Made by a program: the position numbers and the translations under genes. 64,000 nt of DNA. It comes from Gordonia hirsuta DSM 44140 = NBRC 16056 (lineage in GTDB: Bacteria; Actinomycetota; Actinomycetes; Mycobacteriales; Mycobacteriaceae). Below the pieces are notes generated by a model. It did no database searches and was not told where the DNA came from. It was given only the letters and a program-made list of their open reading frames with translations. Shown piece after piece: positions 32,309-43,099 of the stretch (position 1 is its first letter; every line of letters begins with the position of its first letter). Location: positions 1 through 64,000 of the forward strand of contig NZ_BANT01000018.1 of the NCBI RefSeq assembly GCF_000333015.1, in the 5' to 3' direction.

Positions 32309-33082
32309 ATGACTGCCAACACCTCCTCGCTGTCCGGAAAATCCGCCCTCATCACCGGCGCCAGCCGCGGTATCGGCCTGGCCATCGCCACCGAACTGGC
32401 CGCTCGTGGCGCCGCCGTGACGCTGACCGGCCGCAAGGCCGACGCGTTGGACGAAGCCGCCGATGCGGTTCGCAGTGCCGTCCCCGATGCGGTGGTGACC
32501 ACCTGCGCCGGCAACACCGGCGAGGCCGAGCACCGCGCGGAGGCGGTCGCCGCGGCCTTGGCCGCCGGCGGGGGCATCGACATCCTGATCAATAACACCG
32601 GCATCAACCCCACCTACGGGGCTCTGATGGAAGCGGACCTGGATGCGGTGCGCAAGCTCTTCGACACCAATGTGGTGGCGGCCTTGGGCTACATCCAGGA
32701 GGCCTACCGGGCCGGGATGAGCACCAGCGGCGGTGCGGTGATCAACGTCGCCTCGGTCGCGGGGCTGCGCTCGACCGGGATGATCGCCGCCTACGGCGCA
32801 TCCAAGGCGGCGCTGATCCGGCTGACCGAGGAACTGGCCTGGCAGCTGGGCCCGGAGATCCGGGTCAACGCCGTTGCGCCCGGGATCGTCAAGACGAAGT
32901 TCGCTGCCGCCCTGGTCGCCGCGGGTGAGGACCAGGCGGCCGCGGTCTATCCGATGAAACGACTGGGCACACCCAAGGACATCGCCTCGGCGGTGGCCTT
33001 CCTGGTCAGTGATGACGCCGCCTGGATCACCGGGGAGACGCTGCGGGTGGACGGCGGTCTGCTGGCGACCGGCGGAATGTGA
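32309..33082 (+). CDS. short-chain dehydrogenase/reductase
   Basis: NAD(P)-dependent SDR of 257 residues, FabG-like. Cofactor motif TGASRGIGLA at about 16-25; the NNAG motif is replaced by NNTG (LINNTGINPTYG); catalytic Ser/Tyr/Lys in NVASVAGLRSTGMIAAYGASK; C-terminal RVDGGLLATGG. A basic residue (GRK) after beta-2 suggests NADP(H). Substrate unknown. Its stop overlaps the GTG of the lycopene cyclase gene (GTGA), so the two are coupled and may share a lipid or carotenoid context. Confidence 0.9.
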   Translation: MTANTSSLSGKSALITGASRGIGLAIATELAARGAAVTLTGRKADALDEAADAVRSAVPDAVVTTCAGNTGEAEHRAEAVAAALAAGGGIDILINNTGINPTYGALMEADLDAVRKLFDTNVVAALGYIQEAYRAGMSTSGGAVINVASVAGLRSTGMIAAYGASKAALIRLTEELAWQLGPEIRVNAVAPGIVKTKFAAALVAAGEDQAAAVYPMKRLGTPKDIASAVAFLVSDDAAWITGETLRVDGGLLATGGM

Positions 33083-34260
33083 CAGCTCTGCTGGTGGTCG
33101 GCGCCGGCCCGGCGGGTCGGGCTCTGGCTCATCGCGGGCTGCGGCACGGGCTGCAGGTGACGATCGTCGACCCCGACCCCGACCGCATCTGGACCGCCAC
33201 CATCGGGATGTTCGTCGACGACCTGCCGCCGTGGTTACCGACCGAGGTGATCGCGTGTTCGGCACCGGAATTCGTGGTCTACACACCAGCCCGGAGGCAG
33301 ATCGGCCGAGGCTACTGCGTCCTGGCACCGGCGGAACTGCAACGGGCACTGTCCCTGACCGGTGCCACGGTCGTGCGGTCGCACGTCGAGGAACTGACCT
33401 CGCACACGGTGCGGCTGCCCGATGGCAGACTGCTGGCCGCTGATCATGTCGTGGACGCGCGCGGCGGGTACCGCGTCGACACGCGCATACCGCGGCAACG
33501 GGCCTCCGGGACCGTGTTCGCCGTCCGGGCAGGCGCGGCCCCGGCAGTGACAGCGGCCCTGTCGTCGGATCGGAGGACGCCCGAATCCGAGCCGCCAGAG
33601 CAGATGGTGCTGATGGACTGGCGCGACACCACCGAGGATGATCCGTCGTTCAGCTACCGGGTCGGTCTGGGGGGTGGACGCCGACTGGTGGAGGAGACAT
33701 GTCTGGCCGGCCGGCCGGCGACGTCGCTGGCGGAGCTGGCCCGGCGGAATCGACGGTGGGGTGCCGATCCGGGGCTTCAGCCGCCCGAAGAGGTGGACTT
33801 TCCGCTCTACCTGGATGCGGCACCCTGGCGCCGGTCCGGTACCGCGCCACTGCGGTTCGGGGCGGCAGGTGGACTGATGCACCCGGCGACCGGCTACAGC
33901 ATCGCCACTGCGCTGCAGTCCGCAGAACACCTGGCCGCAGCGATCGCGGGCGGCGCCGATCCGCATCGGGTGCTCTGGAGCGCGTCGGCGCGGTGGACGC
34001 ACCGGCTGCGAATGCTCGGGCTAGCGGTTCTGCTGGGATTCGGCGGCCGGGAGCTGAGCCGATTCTTCGATGTCTTCTTCAGCCTTCCGGTCGGTCGGCA
34101 GCGAGCGTATCTGAGTCGACGTGACCGCGTCAGCGGCATCGCCGGGGCGATGTGGTCGGTGTTCTGGGGCCTGGACCGGCGCGGGCGACTGCGGCTGATC
34201 GGTGCGAGTACGGCTGCCGCGGGCAGACAGCTGGCCGCCGAACGCCGGGCCCGCAGATGA
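33079..34260 (+). CDS. CrtL/CrtY-type lycopene cyclase family flavoprotein
   Basis: Protein of 393 residues. It starts with an FAD-binding Rossmann motif (LLVVGAGPAGRALAHRG, about 4-20) and has the cyclase signature FGAAGGLMHPATGYSIATAL (about 257-276). A middle MVLMDWRDTT resembles the cyclase MDxR motif, although the usual carotenoid cyclases read FMDY. Actinobacterial members (CrtLm of Rhodococcus type) act as lycopene beta-monocyclases and yield gamma-carotene-type pigments. No crtE/B/I lies in this window, so the rest of the pathway is elsewhere. The C-terminus is helical and membrane-associated in the family. Confidence 0.82.
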   Translation: MTALLVVGAGPAGRALAHRGLRHGLQVTIVDPDPDRIWTATIGMFVDDLPPWLPTEVIACSAPEFVVYTPARRQIGRGYCVLAPAELQRALSLTGATVVRSHVEELTSHTVRLPDGRLLAADHVVDARGGYRVDTRIPRQRASGTVFAVRAGAAPAVTAALSSDRRTPESEPPEQMVLMDWRDTTEDDPSFSYRVGLGGGRRLVEETCLAGRPATSLAELARRNRRWGADPGLQPPEEVDFPLYLDAAPWRRSGTAPLRFGAAGGLMHPATGYSIATALQSAEHLAAAIAGGADPHRVLWSASARWTHRLRMLGLAVLLGFGGRELSRFFDVFFSLPVGRQRAYLSRRDRVSGIAGAMWSVFWGLDRRGRLRLIGASTAAAGRQLAAERRARR

Positions 34261-34280
34261 GTCGGGCCCGCAGATGAGTC
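34247..34280. repeat. 17-bp tandem duplication at the cyclase stop codon
   Basis: GGGCCCGCAGATGAGTC is present twice head to tail (34247-34263 and 34264-34280). The first copy contains the cyclase TGA stop, the second is untranslated and runs into the terminator, so the duplication is neutral for the protein. Confidence 0.85.
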
Positions 34281-34314
34281 GACGCCGCCCCCGATCGGAT
34301 CGGGGGCGGCGTCG
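34280..34314. terminator. bidirectional terminator between cyclase and trxA
   Basis: Perfect 16-bp inverted repeat (arms 34280-34295 and 34299-34314, CGACGCCGCCCCCGAT and its complement) with a 3-nt loop, between converging genes. Confidence 0.85.
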
Positions 34315-34334
34315 CGGGCTGCAGAGTGGTCGGT

Positions 34335-34706
34335 TCAGCTGTCCTGTTCGGCCTGGGCCTGCGCTTCGGCGATGGCCTTATCGACGTCGAGGGCCTTGAC
34401 CTGCTCGACGAGCGAATCCAGGGCCTGCGGCGGCAGGGCGCCGGCCTCGTTGTACACCAGATGGCCCTTCTTGAAGACCATCAGGGTCGGGATGGACCGG
34501 ATCTGGGCGGCTCCGGCCAGCTGCTGTTCGGCTTCGGTGTCGACCTTGCCATAGACGATATCGGTGTTCTGCTCCGACGAGGCTTCGAAGGTCGGGGCGA
34601 ACTGGCGGCACGGGCCGCACCAGGCCGCCCAGAAGTCCACGAGGACGATGTCGTTCTCGAGGATGGTCTTTTCGAAGGTCTCACCGGTCAATTCGATTGT
34701 GCTCAT
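34335..34706 (-). CDS. trxA: thioredoxin
   Basis: Thioredoxin of 123 residues with the active site WCGPC (Cys30/Cys33) in VLVDFWAAWCGPC and the cis-Pro loop in IRSIPTLMVF. GAGGA precedes ATG 34706. The C-terminus carries a helical extension (IAEAQAQAEQDS) beyond the usual 105-110 residues. It reduces cytosolic disulfides with NADPH via thioredoxin reductase, which is not in this window. It lies downstream of sufT in the same direction but behind a gap of 68 bp. Confidence 0.95.
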   Translation of the reverse strand: MSTIELTGETFEKTILENDIVLVDFWAAWCGPCRQFAPTFEASSEQNTDIVYGKVDTEAEQQLAGAAQIRSIPTLMVFKKGHLVYNEAGALPPQALDSLVEQVKALDVDKAIAEAQAQAEQDS

Positions 34707-34774
34707 ATCATCCTCAACGTGGGGTGCGACGAGATCATTCCCGCCCACTCCATGAATACCCTGCAGACGGGGTA

Positions 34775-35131
34775 CTAAACGGTGAATCCGAGCGCACGAA
34801 GCTGTTCGCGGCCGTCATCGGTGATCTTGTCCGGACCCCACGGCGGCAGCCACACCCAGTTGATCTCGACCTCGGTGCACAGCCCACTGTTGACCAGAAC
34901 GCCGTGGACCTGATCCTCGATCACATCCTGCAACGGGCAGGCGGCCGAGGTGAGCGTCATGTCGATCTTGGCCGCAGCATCCTCCGCCACCTCCAGCCCG
35001 TAGACCAGCCCGAGGTCGACGACGTTGATCCCGAGTTCCGGGTCCACCACATCGCGCATGGCCTCTTCGACGTCGTCGACCGTCGGCAACGAGGTCTGCG
35101 GCTCGCCGGGAGCCTTGGTCTCTTCTGTCAT
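34775..35131 (-). CDS. sufT: SufT-type (DUF59/MIP18) Fe-S assembly protein
   Basis: Small protein of about 118 residues. ATG 35131 (MTEETKAPGE) is favoured because GGAG falls 8 nt before it; ATG 35143 is also possible. The DUF59 core is VEEAMRDVVDPELGINVVDL then GLVYGLEV, with TSAACPLQDVIEDQV holding the conserved Cys. Members help mature Fe-S proteins. Last gene of the suf cluster, equivalent to Rv1466. Confidence 0.92.
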   Translation of the reverse strand: MTEETKAPGEPQTSLPTVDDVEEAMRDVVDPELGINVVDLGLVYGLEVAEDAAAKIDMTLTSAACPLQDVIEDQVHGVLVNSGLCTEVEINWVWLPPWGPDKITDDGREQLRALGFTV

Positions 35132-35188
35132 CGTCTTCTCCATCCGATCGATTCGTTCAGGGGGTTTCGGTTTCCGGGGCGGCCGGAC

Positions 35189-35623
35189 TCAGGCGACCGA
35201 CTGGGCGAGGGCGTCTTTGAAGGCCATCCACCCCAGCAGTGCGCACTTGACCCGCGCCGGATACTTGCTCACACCGGAGAACGCGATGCCGTCACCGAGG
35301 ACGTCCTCGTCACCGGGATCGGCGCCTCGGGAGGTGAGCATGGCGTTGTACGACTCCACCGCTGCCAGCGCCTCCTCCAGTTCCAGCCCGACCAACTGGT
35401 CGAACAGAACCGAGGTCGACGCCTGCGAGATCGAGCATCCCTGCCCGTCGTAGGAGATGTCGGCCACCGTGCCGCCGTCGACGTGGACGCGCAGGGTGAT
35501 CTCGTCACCGCACGTCGGGTTGACGTGGTGCACCTGGGCATCGTAGGGCTCGCGCAGCCCGCGCCCGTGCGGGTGCTTGTAATGGTCCAGGATCACGTCC
35601 TGGTACATCTGCTCCATTCGCAC
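35189..35623 (-). CDS. sufU: Fe-S scaffold / zinc sulfurtransferase SufU
   Basis: Protein of 144 residues that takes sulfane sulfur from SufS. Zn/sulfur ligands are present: Cys38-Gly-Asp40 (NPTCGDEI), Cys63 (GQGCSISQAS) and Cys127 (VKCALLGW). The IscU-type scaffold insertion typical of SufU (about 18 residues) can be seen before Cys127. GTG start lies 2 bp past the sufS stop, so the two are translated together. Confidence 0.96.
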   Translation of the reverse strand: MRMEQMYQDVILDHYKHPHGRGLREPYDAQVHHVNPTCGDEITLRVHVDGGTVADISYDGQGCSISQASTSVLFDQLVGLELEEALAAVESYNAMLTSRGADPGDEDVLGDGIAFSGVSKYPARVKCALLGWMAFKDALAQSVA

Positions 35624-35625
35624 GG

Positions 35626-37684
<2,059 letters not shown>

Positions 37685-37715
37685 GTGTCTCTTTCTTGTG
37701 GCTGTGGGGCGGCGC

Positions 37716-38909
37716 TCAGGCGCCGGCGGATTCGAGTTCGGCTTCGACGGCGGCTTCCAGGCGTTCGCGCAGTTCCGGGACGGCGATCTTGGCGAGGATC
37801 TCACCGAAGAAGCCGCGGACCACCAGGCGGCGCGCCTGGTCTTCGGGAATACCGCGGGACTGCAGGTAGAACAGCTGCTCGTCATCGAAACGCCCGGTGG
37901 CGCTGGCGTGGCCGGCGCCGACGATCTCGCCGGTCTCGATCTCCAGGTTCGGGACCGAGTCGGCGCGCGCGTTGTCGGTGAGCACCAGGTTGCGGTTGAG
38001 CTCGTAGGTGTCGGTGCCTTCGGCACTGGGACGGATCAGGACATCGCCGATCCAGACCGTGCGGGCCTCCCCGCGCTTATCGCCGGAGACATCGCCCTGC
38101 AGGGCGCCCTTGTAGACCACATGTGAGCGGCAGTGCGGCGCCGAGTGATCGACCAGCAGGCGCTGTTCCAGGTGCTGGCCGGCGTCGGCGAAGTACAGGC
38201 CGAGCAGTTCGGCGTCGCCGCCGGGGGCCCGGTACTGCACGCGCGGCGAGATCCGGACGGTGTCCCCGCCCAGGCTGATCGCGAAGTGCCGCAGTGCCGC
38301 GTCGCGGCCCAGCGAGAGGTGGTGGGCGCTCACGTGCACCGCATCGTCGTCCCAGTCGTGGACGTTGATGACCGTCAGATGGGCGCTGTCGTCGACGATG
38401 ATCTCGACGTTCTCGCCGATGATGCCGCCGCCACGCTGATCCAGGACCACGGTCGCATTGGCGAAGGCCTTGGCGTGGATCTGCAGGTGCGAGTAAGCGA
38501 CCTGGCCGGCGCCGGGGCCGGTCATGGTCAGCAGGACAGGTTCGGTGACCTGTGCCTCGCCGGCGATCGTCACCACGGTGGCCTCAGCGAACGAGGAGAA
38601 GGCCTGTGCGGCGACGCGATCGAAGGGCTCGCCGCCGGAACCGAGACGCGCATCGCCGCGGTCGACGGTCTCGACCTGGACGCCATCGCCGACTCCTTCG
38701 ACCGTGACCGTTGTGGTCGAGGTGCGAGCGGCGGTGCCGTCGTGCAGTCCACGCAGACGCCGGAACGGTGTGAACCGCCAGGCCTCCTCGCGCTGACCGG
38801 GGACCTCGAAGGCGTCGACGTCGAACGAGGTAAACAGCTCGCCCTTGTTGACCACCGGCGTGACCGGGGCGTTGGTATCGGGATTGTTGCTCTTCTGAGC
38901 GGCGGTCAT
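37716..38909 (-). CDS. sufD: Fe-S assembly protein SufD
   Basis: Right-handed beta-helix scaffold subunit of 397 residues. Typical SufD sequence runs from ELFTSFDVDAFEVPGQREEA through HHLSLGRDAALRHFAISLGG to the C-terminal FYLQSRGIPEDQARRLVVRG, which contacts SufC. Lacks the extra N-terminal part of SufB. The ATG overlaps the sufB stop (ATGA). Confidence 0.96.
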   Translation of the reverse strand: MTAAQKSNNPDTNAPVTPVVNKGELFTSFDVDAFEVPGQREEAWRFTPFRRLRGLHDGTAARTSTTTVTVEGVGDGVQVETVDRGDARLGSGGEPFDRVAAQAFSSFAEATVVTIAGEAQVTEPVLLTMTGPGAGQVAYSHLQIHAKAFANATVVLDQRGGGIIGENVEIIVDDSAHLTVINVHDWDDDAVHVSAHHLSLGRDAALRHFAISLGGDTVRISPRVQYRAPGGDAELLGLYFADAGQHLEQRLLVDHSAPHCRSHVVYKGALQGDVSGDKRGEARTVWIGDVLIRPSAEGTDTYELNRNLVLTDNARADSVPNLEIETGEIVGAGHASATGRFDDEQLFYLQSRGIPEDQARRLVVRGFFGEILAKIAVPELRERLEAAVEAELESAGA

Positions 38910-40360
38910 CAGCCGACCGATCCTTCCATCTGCAGCTCGATGAGCCGGTTGAGTTCCAGTGCGTATTCCATCGGCAGTTCCTTGGCGATCGGCTCGACGA
39001 AGCCGCGCACCACCATGGCCATCGCTTCTTCCTCGGTGAGCCCGCGGCTCATCAGGTAGAAGATCTGGTCGTCGCTGACCTTGGAGACGGTGGCCTCGTG
39101 GCCCATGGTCACGTCGTCCTCGCGGATGTCGACGTAGGGGTAGGTGTCACTGCGGCTGATCTGGTCGACCAGCAGGGCATCGCATTCGACGGTCGAGCGG
39201 CTGCCGTGGGCCCCGGGGTTGATCTTGATCAGCCCGCGGTACGACGAGCGGCCACCCCCGCGTGCCACCGACTTACTGACGATGTTGCTCGAGGTGTTCG
39301 GTGCCAAATGGACCATCTTGGAGCCGGTGTCCTGGTGCTGCCCGGCGCCGGCGAAGGCGACCGAGAGGACCTCGCCCTTAGCGTGCTCACCGGTGAGCCA
39401 GACGGCTGGGTACTTCATGGTGACCTTGGAGCCGATGTTGCCGTCGACCCACTCCATCGTGGCGCCCTCTTCGGCCTTGGCGCGCTTGGTGACCAGGTTG
39501 TAGACGTTGTTCGACCAGTTCTGGATGGTCGTGTAGCGGCAGCGGCCGCCCTTCTTCACGATGATCTCCACGACCGCCGAGTGCAGCGAATCGGACTTGT
39601 AGATCGGCGCGGTGCAGCCCTCGACGTAGTGCACGTAGGCGTCCTCGTCGACGATGATGAGCGTGCGCTCGAACTGGCCCATGTTCTCGGTGTTGATACG
39701 GAAGTAGGCCTGCAGCGGGATGTCGACGTGCACGCCCGGGGGGACGTAGACGAACGAGCCGCCCGACCAGACCGAGGTGTTCAGGGCCGAGAACTTGTTG
39801 TCGCCGGCGGGGATGACGCTGCCGAAGTACTCCTGGAAGATCTCCGGGTGCTCGCGCAGACCGGTGTCGGTGTCGAGGAAGATGACACCCTTCTCCTCCA
39901 GGTCCTCCCGGATCTGGTGGTAGACCACTTCGGACTCGTACTGGGCGGCAACACCGGCGACCAGGCGCTGCTTCTCCGCTTCGGGGATGCCCAGGCGGTC
40001 GTAGGTGTTCTTGATGTCCTCGGGCAGGTCTTCCCAGGACTGGGCCTGCTTCTCGGTCGAGCGGACGAAGTACTTGATGTTGTCGAAGTCGATGCCGTTC
40101 AGATCGGCACCCCAGCCGGGCATGGGCTGGCGCTCGAAGATACGCAGGGCCTTGAGCCGCTGGTTGAGCATCCATTCGGGCTCGTCCTTCTTGGCTGAGA
40201 TGTCGCGCACGACGGCTTCGGACAGTCCGCGCCGGGCCGAAGCGCCGGCATCGTCACTGTCGGACCAGCCGTAGCCGTACCGATCGAAGGACGCGATGGT
40301 CTCTTCCTGGGACAGCGGGGCCGGCGCGACGGTGGTCGCGGCGGGGTCAGTGACCGTCAT
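38909..40360 (-). CDS. sufB: Fe-S assembly protein SufB
   Basis: Scaffold subunit of 483 residues where the nascent cluster forms. Recognised by YGYGWSDSD at the N-terminus, [40 protein letters not shown] with the conserved Cys, and the C-terminal [20 protein letters not shown]. The M. tuberculosis homologue carries an intein; here the frame is continuous and of intein-free length. ATG 40360 overlaps the sufR stop (ATGA), so the repressor and scaffold are coupled. Confidence 0.97.
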   Translation of the reverse strand: MTVTDPAATTVAPAPLSQEETIASFDRYGYGWSDSDDAGASARRGLSEAVVRDISAKKDEPEWMLNQRLKALRIFERQPMPGWGADLNGIDFDNIKYFVRSTEKQAQSWEDLPEDIKNTYDRLGIPEAEKQRLVAGVAAQYESEVVYHQIREDLEEKGVIFLDTDTGLREHPEIFQEYFGSVIPAGDNKFSALNTSVWSGGSFVYVPPGVHVDIPLQAYFRINTENMGQFERTLIIVDEDAYVHYVEGCTAPIYKSDSLHSAVVEIIVKKGGRCRYTTIQNWSNNVYNLVTKRAKAEEGATMEWVDGNIGSKVTMKYPAVWLTGEHAKGEVLSVAFAGAGQHQDTGSKMVHLAPNTSSNIVSKSVARGGGRSSYRGLIKINPGAHGSRSTVECDALLVDQISRSDTYPYVDIREDDVTMGHEATVSKVSDDQIFYLMSRGLTEEEAMAMVVRGFVEPIAKELPMEYALELNRLIELQMEGSVG

Positions 40361-41157
40361 TGTGTGGCCTTTCGGTCGAGGGTGGGAGCTGAGCTGGACG
40401 GGTTGGTCTTCGAAGCGTGCGGGGAAGCCGGCTGACCACCGGGGGGCGGCGCCAGCTCCAGCAATCGCCCGGAATCCGGCGGCGGGTGCAGCGGGACATG
40501 GGTCGTGCAGACGCAGTCGCCGTTGGCGATGGTCGCCAGGCGCTGGACGTGCGTGCCGAGCAGTTCGGTGAACCGTTCGGTCTCGGCCTCGCACAGTTCG
40601 GGGAATTCCGTGGCGACGTGGGCTACCGGGCAGTGATGCTGGCAGATCTGCACACCGCTGCCGGCCTTGCGGACGCTGGCCGAGTAGCCGGCGCTGGTCA
40701 GCGCATCGGCGATCTGGTGGACGGTGGCGACCGGATCGTCGCCCTCGGCGACCGGTGTCACGCCCTCGATGATGCCGTCGATGCGGTCCCGGGCGAAGTC
40801 CTCAACCGCGGGCTGACCGCCGATGTCGCGCAGCTTACGCAGTGCCGCGCCGGCGAGATCGTCGTAGGCGTGACGAAGCTTTCCGCGACCGCTCGGAGTC
40901 AGCTGGAACCACTTGGCCGGCCGTCCCCGTCCCCGCCGGCCGAAACCGGGTGCGGCGGTCTCCACGTCTCCGGCGCCGGTCAGAATGTCGAGGTGGCGAC
41001 GGACTCCGGCTGCGCTGATGCCGAGGCGTTCAGCGATATCCGACGCCGTCAGCGGGCCCTCATCGACGAGCAGGGATACGACGGCGCTGCGGGTCTGGCC
41101 GTCGGGGCCGGTCCCTTCCGCCTGCTGCTCGCTGAGCAGCGCATTCGTGTCCTCCAT
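40357..41157 (-). CDS. sufR: SUF operon repressor SufR
   Basis: Protein of about 266 residues. N-terminal winged HTH ([20 protein letters not shown], about 36-55) with an Arg/Gly wing ([13 protein letters not shown]). C-terminal [4Fe-4S]-type Cys ligands: C172 and C176 ([10 protein letters not shown]), C189 (PELCEAE) and C215/C217 (GDCVCTTH). This fits SufR, which senses Fe-S demand or NO and represses the suf operon. ATG 41157 is used; GTG 41166 is an alternative inside the palindrome. The Ser/Pro-rich tail after about residue 220 is not conserved. Confidence 0.92.
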   Translation of the reverse strand: MEDTNALLSEQQAEGTGPDGQTRSAVVSLLVDEGPLTASDIAERLGISAAGVRRHLDILTGAGDVETAAPGFGRRGRGRPAKWFQLTPSGRGKLRHAYDDLAGAALRKLRDIGGQPAVEDFARDRIDGIIEGVTPVAEGDDPVATVHQIADALTSAGYSASVRKAGSGVQICQHHCPVAHVATEFPELCEAETERFTELLGTHVQRLATIANGDCVCTTHVPLHPPPDSGRLLELAPPPGGQPASPHASKTNPSSSAPTLDRKATQ

Positions 41158-41162
41158 GCTTT

Positions 41163-41179
41163 TCACAACAATATTGTGA
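41163..41179 (-). promoter_or_regulatory. candidate SufR operator
   Basis: TCACAACAATATTGTGA is a perfect 6-bp inverted repeat with a 5-nt spacer. It lies immediately before the sufR ATG and contains TATTGT, a -10-like box on the minus strand. A TGTGA-containing inverted repeat is the kind of site reported for mycobacterial SufR. A bound repressor here would cover the -10 region of the whole suf operon. Confidence 0.65.
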
Positions 41180-41283
41180 CTTAATTATTCCCCGCCTTCC
41201 ACCAAGGGTCACCTAAGCGACGGTCCTGTGCGGGTCCGGCGACACCGGGGGCATGAGGGAGAAGAATCCGGGCGCCGATGCCC

Positions 41284-41289
41284 TAGAGT
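41284..41289 (+). promoter_or_regulatory. -10 box, leaderless start of mptB
   Basis: TAGAGT fits TANNNT and ends 7 nt before GTG 41297, so the mRNA is expected to begin at the start codon. Confidence 0.6.
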
Positions 41290-41296
41290 CGGACGG

Positions 41297-43057
41297 GTGC
41301 CGAACGTTCCCGGAGTGCGCGCTGCGCTCGACCATCTCGGTCTCTCGCGCCCCTCACGCAGCGCAGATATCGATGCGACCGGTGACTACGGCGTCATGCT
41401 GGCACGGCTGCACGGCGAAGAGACGCGCGAAGTCGGTCCACTCAATCCACTGGAGCGCCTGCGGATGCGTCGCATCCGGCTCTTCGGCACCACCGGCGCC
41501 GTTCTGGTTCTGATCGGGTCGCTGGGCACCGGGATGATGCCGGTGCTGCAGAATCCGGTCACCGGCATGCGGGTTCTGTCGCTGCCGGCCCGGATGTTCT
41601 CGACGGCGCTGACCATCTCCATCGCCGGGACGATGATGCTGGTGGTCGCGTGGGTGCTCATCGGCCGCTATGCGATCGGGCGTTATTCGGTCGAAGTCGC
41701 CGAGAACCGGAGTCCGGCCCGGCGGATGAGTCGGGCGCAGGCCGACCGCACGCTGCTGATGTGGATCCTGCCGTTGCTGTTCGCTCCCCCGCTGCTGAGC
41801 AAGGACGTCTACTCCTATCTGGCCCAGAGCGCGATCGCTTTCCGCGGGATGGACCCCTATACCTACAGTCCGATGCGCGGGCTGGGGGTGGACCACCCGT
41901 TGGCACTGTCGGTGCCGAACCTGTGGAAGGACACCCCGGCGCCGTACGGTCCCCTGTTCCTGTGGATCGGTGAGCAGATCACCCGGGTTACCGGCGAGAA
42001 CATCCCGGTGGCCATCGGCCTGCACCGTCTGGTCGCCCTGGCGGGTGTGGCGATGATCATCTGGGCGCTGCCGCGGCTGGCCCGGCGCTGCGGGGTGTCG
42101 TCGGTGGCCGCGCTGTGGCTGGGGGCGATGAACCCACTGCTGATCCTGCATCTGGTCGGCGGTATCCACAACGAGGCCCTGATGATCGGCATGATGCTGG
42201 TCGGAGTCGAATGGTGCTTCCGGGCTATCTACGGCCTGAACAGTCTGTGGGACGGACTGCTGCCCACCAAGGCCGGTTGGCTCCTGGTCGCCGGCGTCGC
42301 CATGATCGCGGCCTCGTCGATGATCAAGGTCGCCTCGCTACTGGCACTGGGCTTCGTGGGGATCGCCCTGTCCCGTCGCTGGGGAGCCACCCTGCCGGCG
42401 CTGCGCAACGCACCGCTGCGCCAGTGGTGGGCGCGATCGCGGGCTACGGTGTTCGCGCTGACCCGGTCGGCGCTGCTGACCGGCACGGTGATGGTGGCGG
42501 TGGTGGTCGCGATCTGCCTGGGCACCGGGCTGGGTTTCGGCTGGACCTCGACCCTGTCCACCGGGGGAATCGTGCGTTCCTGGATGTCGATGCCGACTCT
42601 GCTGGGTGTGGTCGCCGGGCGGATCGGACTCTGGTTGGGACTGGGTGAGCAGACCGACGCGATCCTGGAGATCGCGCGGCCCATCGGTCAGCTGATCGCC
42701 GGACTGTTCGTCGTGCGGTGGCTACTGGCCTGTCTGTCCGGGCGTATCCATCCCCTCGGCGGTCTCGGTATCGCGATGGCGACGTTCGTGCTGTTCTTTC
42801 CGTTCGTCCAGGCCTGGTATCTGCTGTGGGCCATCATCCCGCTGGCCGCCTGGGCCACCACCCGCTGGTTCCGCGTCGGCACGGTGATCGTGTCCGGGAT
42901 CATCGCCGTGGTGGTGATGCCGACCAGTTCGGACACCCCGCCGATGGTCGTGGCGCAGGGCCTGGCCACCGGACTGGTGGTGACCCTGATCACCAGCGTG
43001 TTCTTCTTCCTGGATCACCCCACGCGGCGCTGGCTGCGCAGCCGCCGTCGGGCCTGA
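41297..43057 (+). CDS. mptB: polyprenol-phosphomannose alpha-1,6-mannosyltransferase MptB
   Basis: GT-C type membrane glycosyltransferase of about 586 residues that starts the lipomannan/lipoarabinomannan mannan core in mycolic-acid bacteria. GTG 41297 is chosen because of the -10 box just before it. About 12-13 membrane helices can be traced. The first periplasmic loop after helix 3 has PLLSKDVYSYLAQSAIAFRG with the catalytic-type Asp, then GMDPYTYSPMRGLGVDHPL; LVGGIHNEALMIGMML lies further on. Position next to sufR and the ABC exporter equals Rv1459c. Confidence 0.9.
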   Translation: MPNVPGVRAALDHLGLSRPSRSADIDATGDYGVMLARLHGEETREVGPLNPLERLRMRRIRLFGTTGAVLVLIGSLGTGMMPVLQNPVTGMRVLSLPARMFSTALTISIAGTMMLVVAWVLIGRYAIGRYSVEVAENRSPARRMSRAQADRTLLMWILPLLFAPPLLSKDVYSYLAQSAIAFRGMDPYTYSPMRGLGVDHPLALSVPNLWKDTPAPYGPLFLWIGEQITRVTGENIPVAIGLHRLVALAGVAMIIWALPRLARRCGVSSVAALWLGAMNPLLILHLVGGIHNEALMIGMMLVGVEWCFRAIYGLNSLWDGLLPTKAGWLLVAGVAMIAASSMIKVASLLALGFVGIALSRRWGATLPALRNAPLRQWWARSRATVFALTRSALLTGTVMVAVVVAICLGTGLGFGWTSTLSTGGIVRSWMSMPTLLGVVAGRIGLWLGLGEQTDAILEIARPIGQLIAGLFVVRWLLACLSGRIHPLGGLGIAMATFVLFFPFVQAWYLLWAIIPLAAWATTRWFRVGTVIVSGIIAVVVMPTSSDTPPMVVAQGLATGLVVTLITSVFFFLDHPTRRWLRSRRRA

Positions 43058-43099
43058 CCCGGGTGGGCCCGGGCGGGCGCGGGGGCTTAGGCTGACAGG

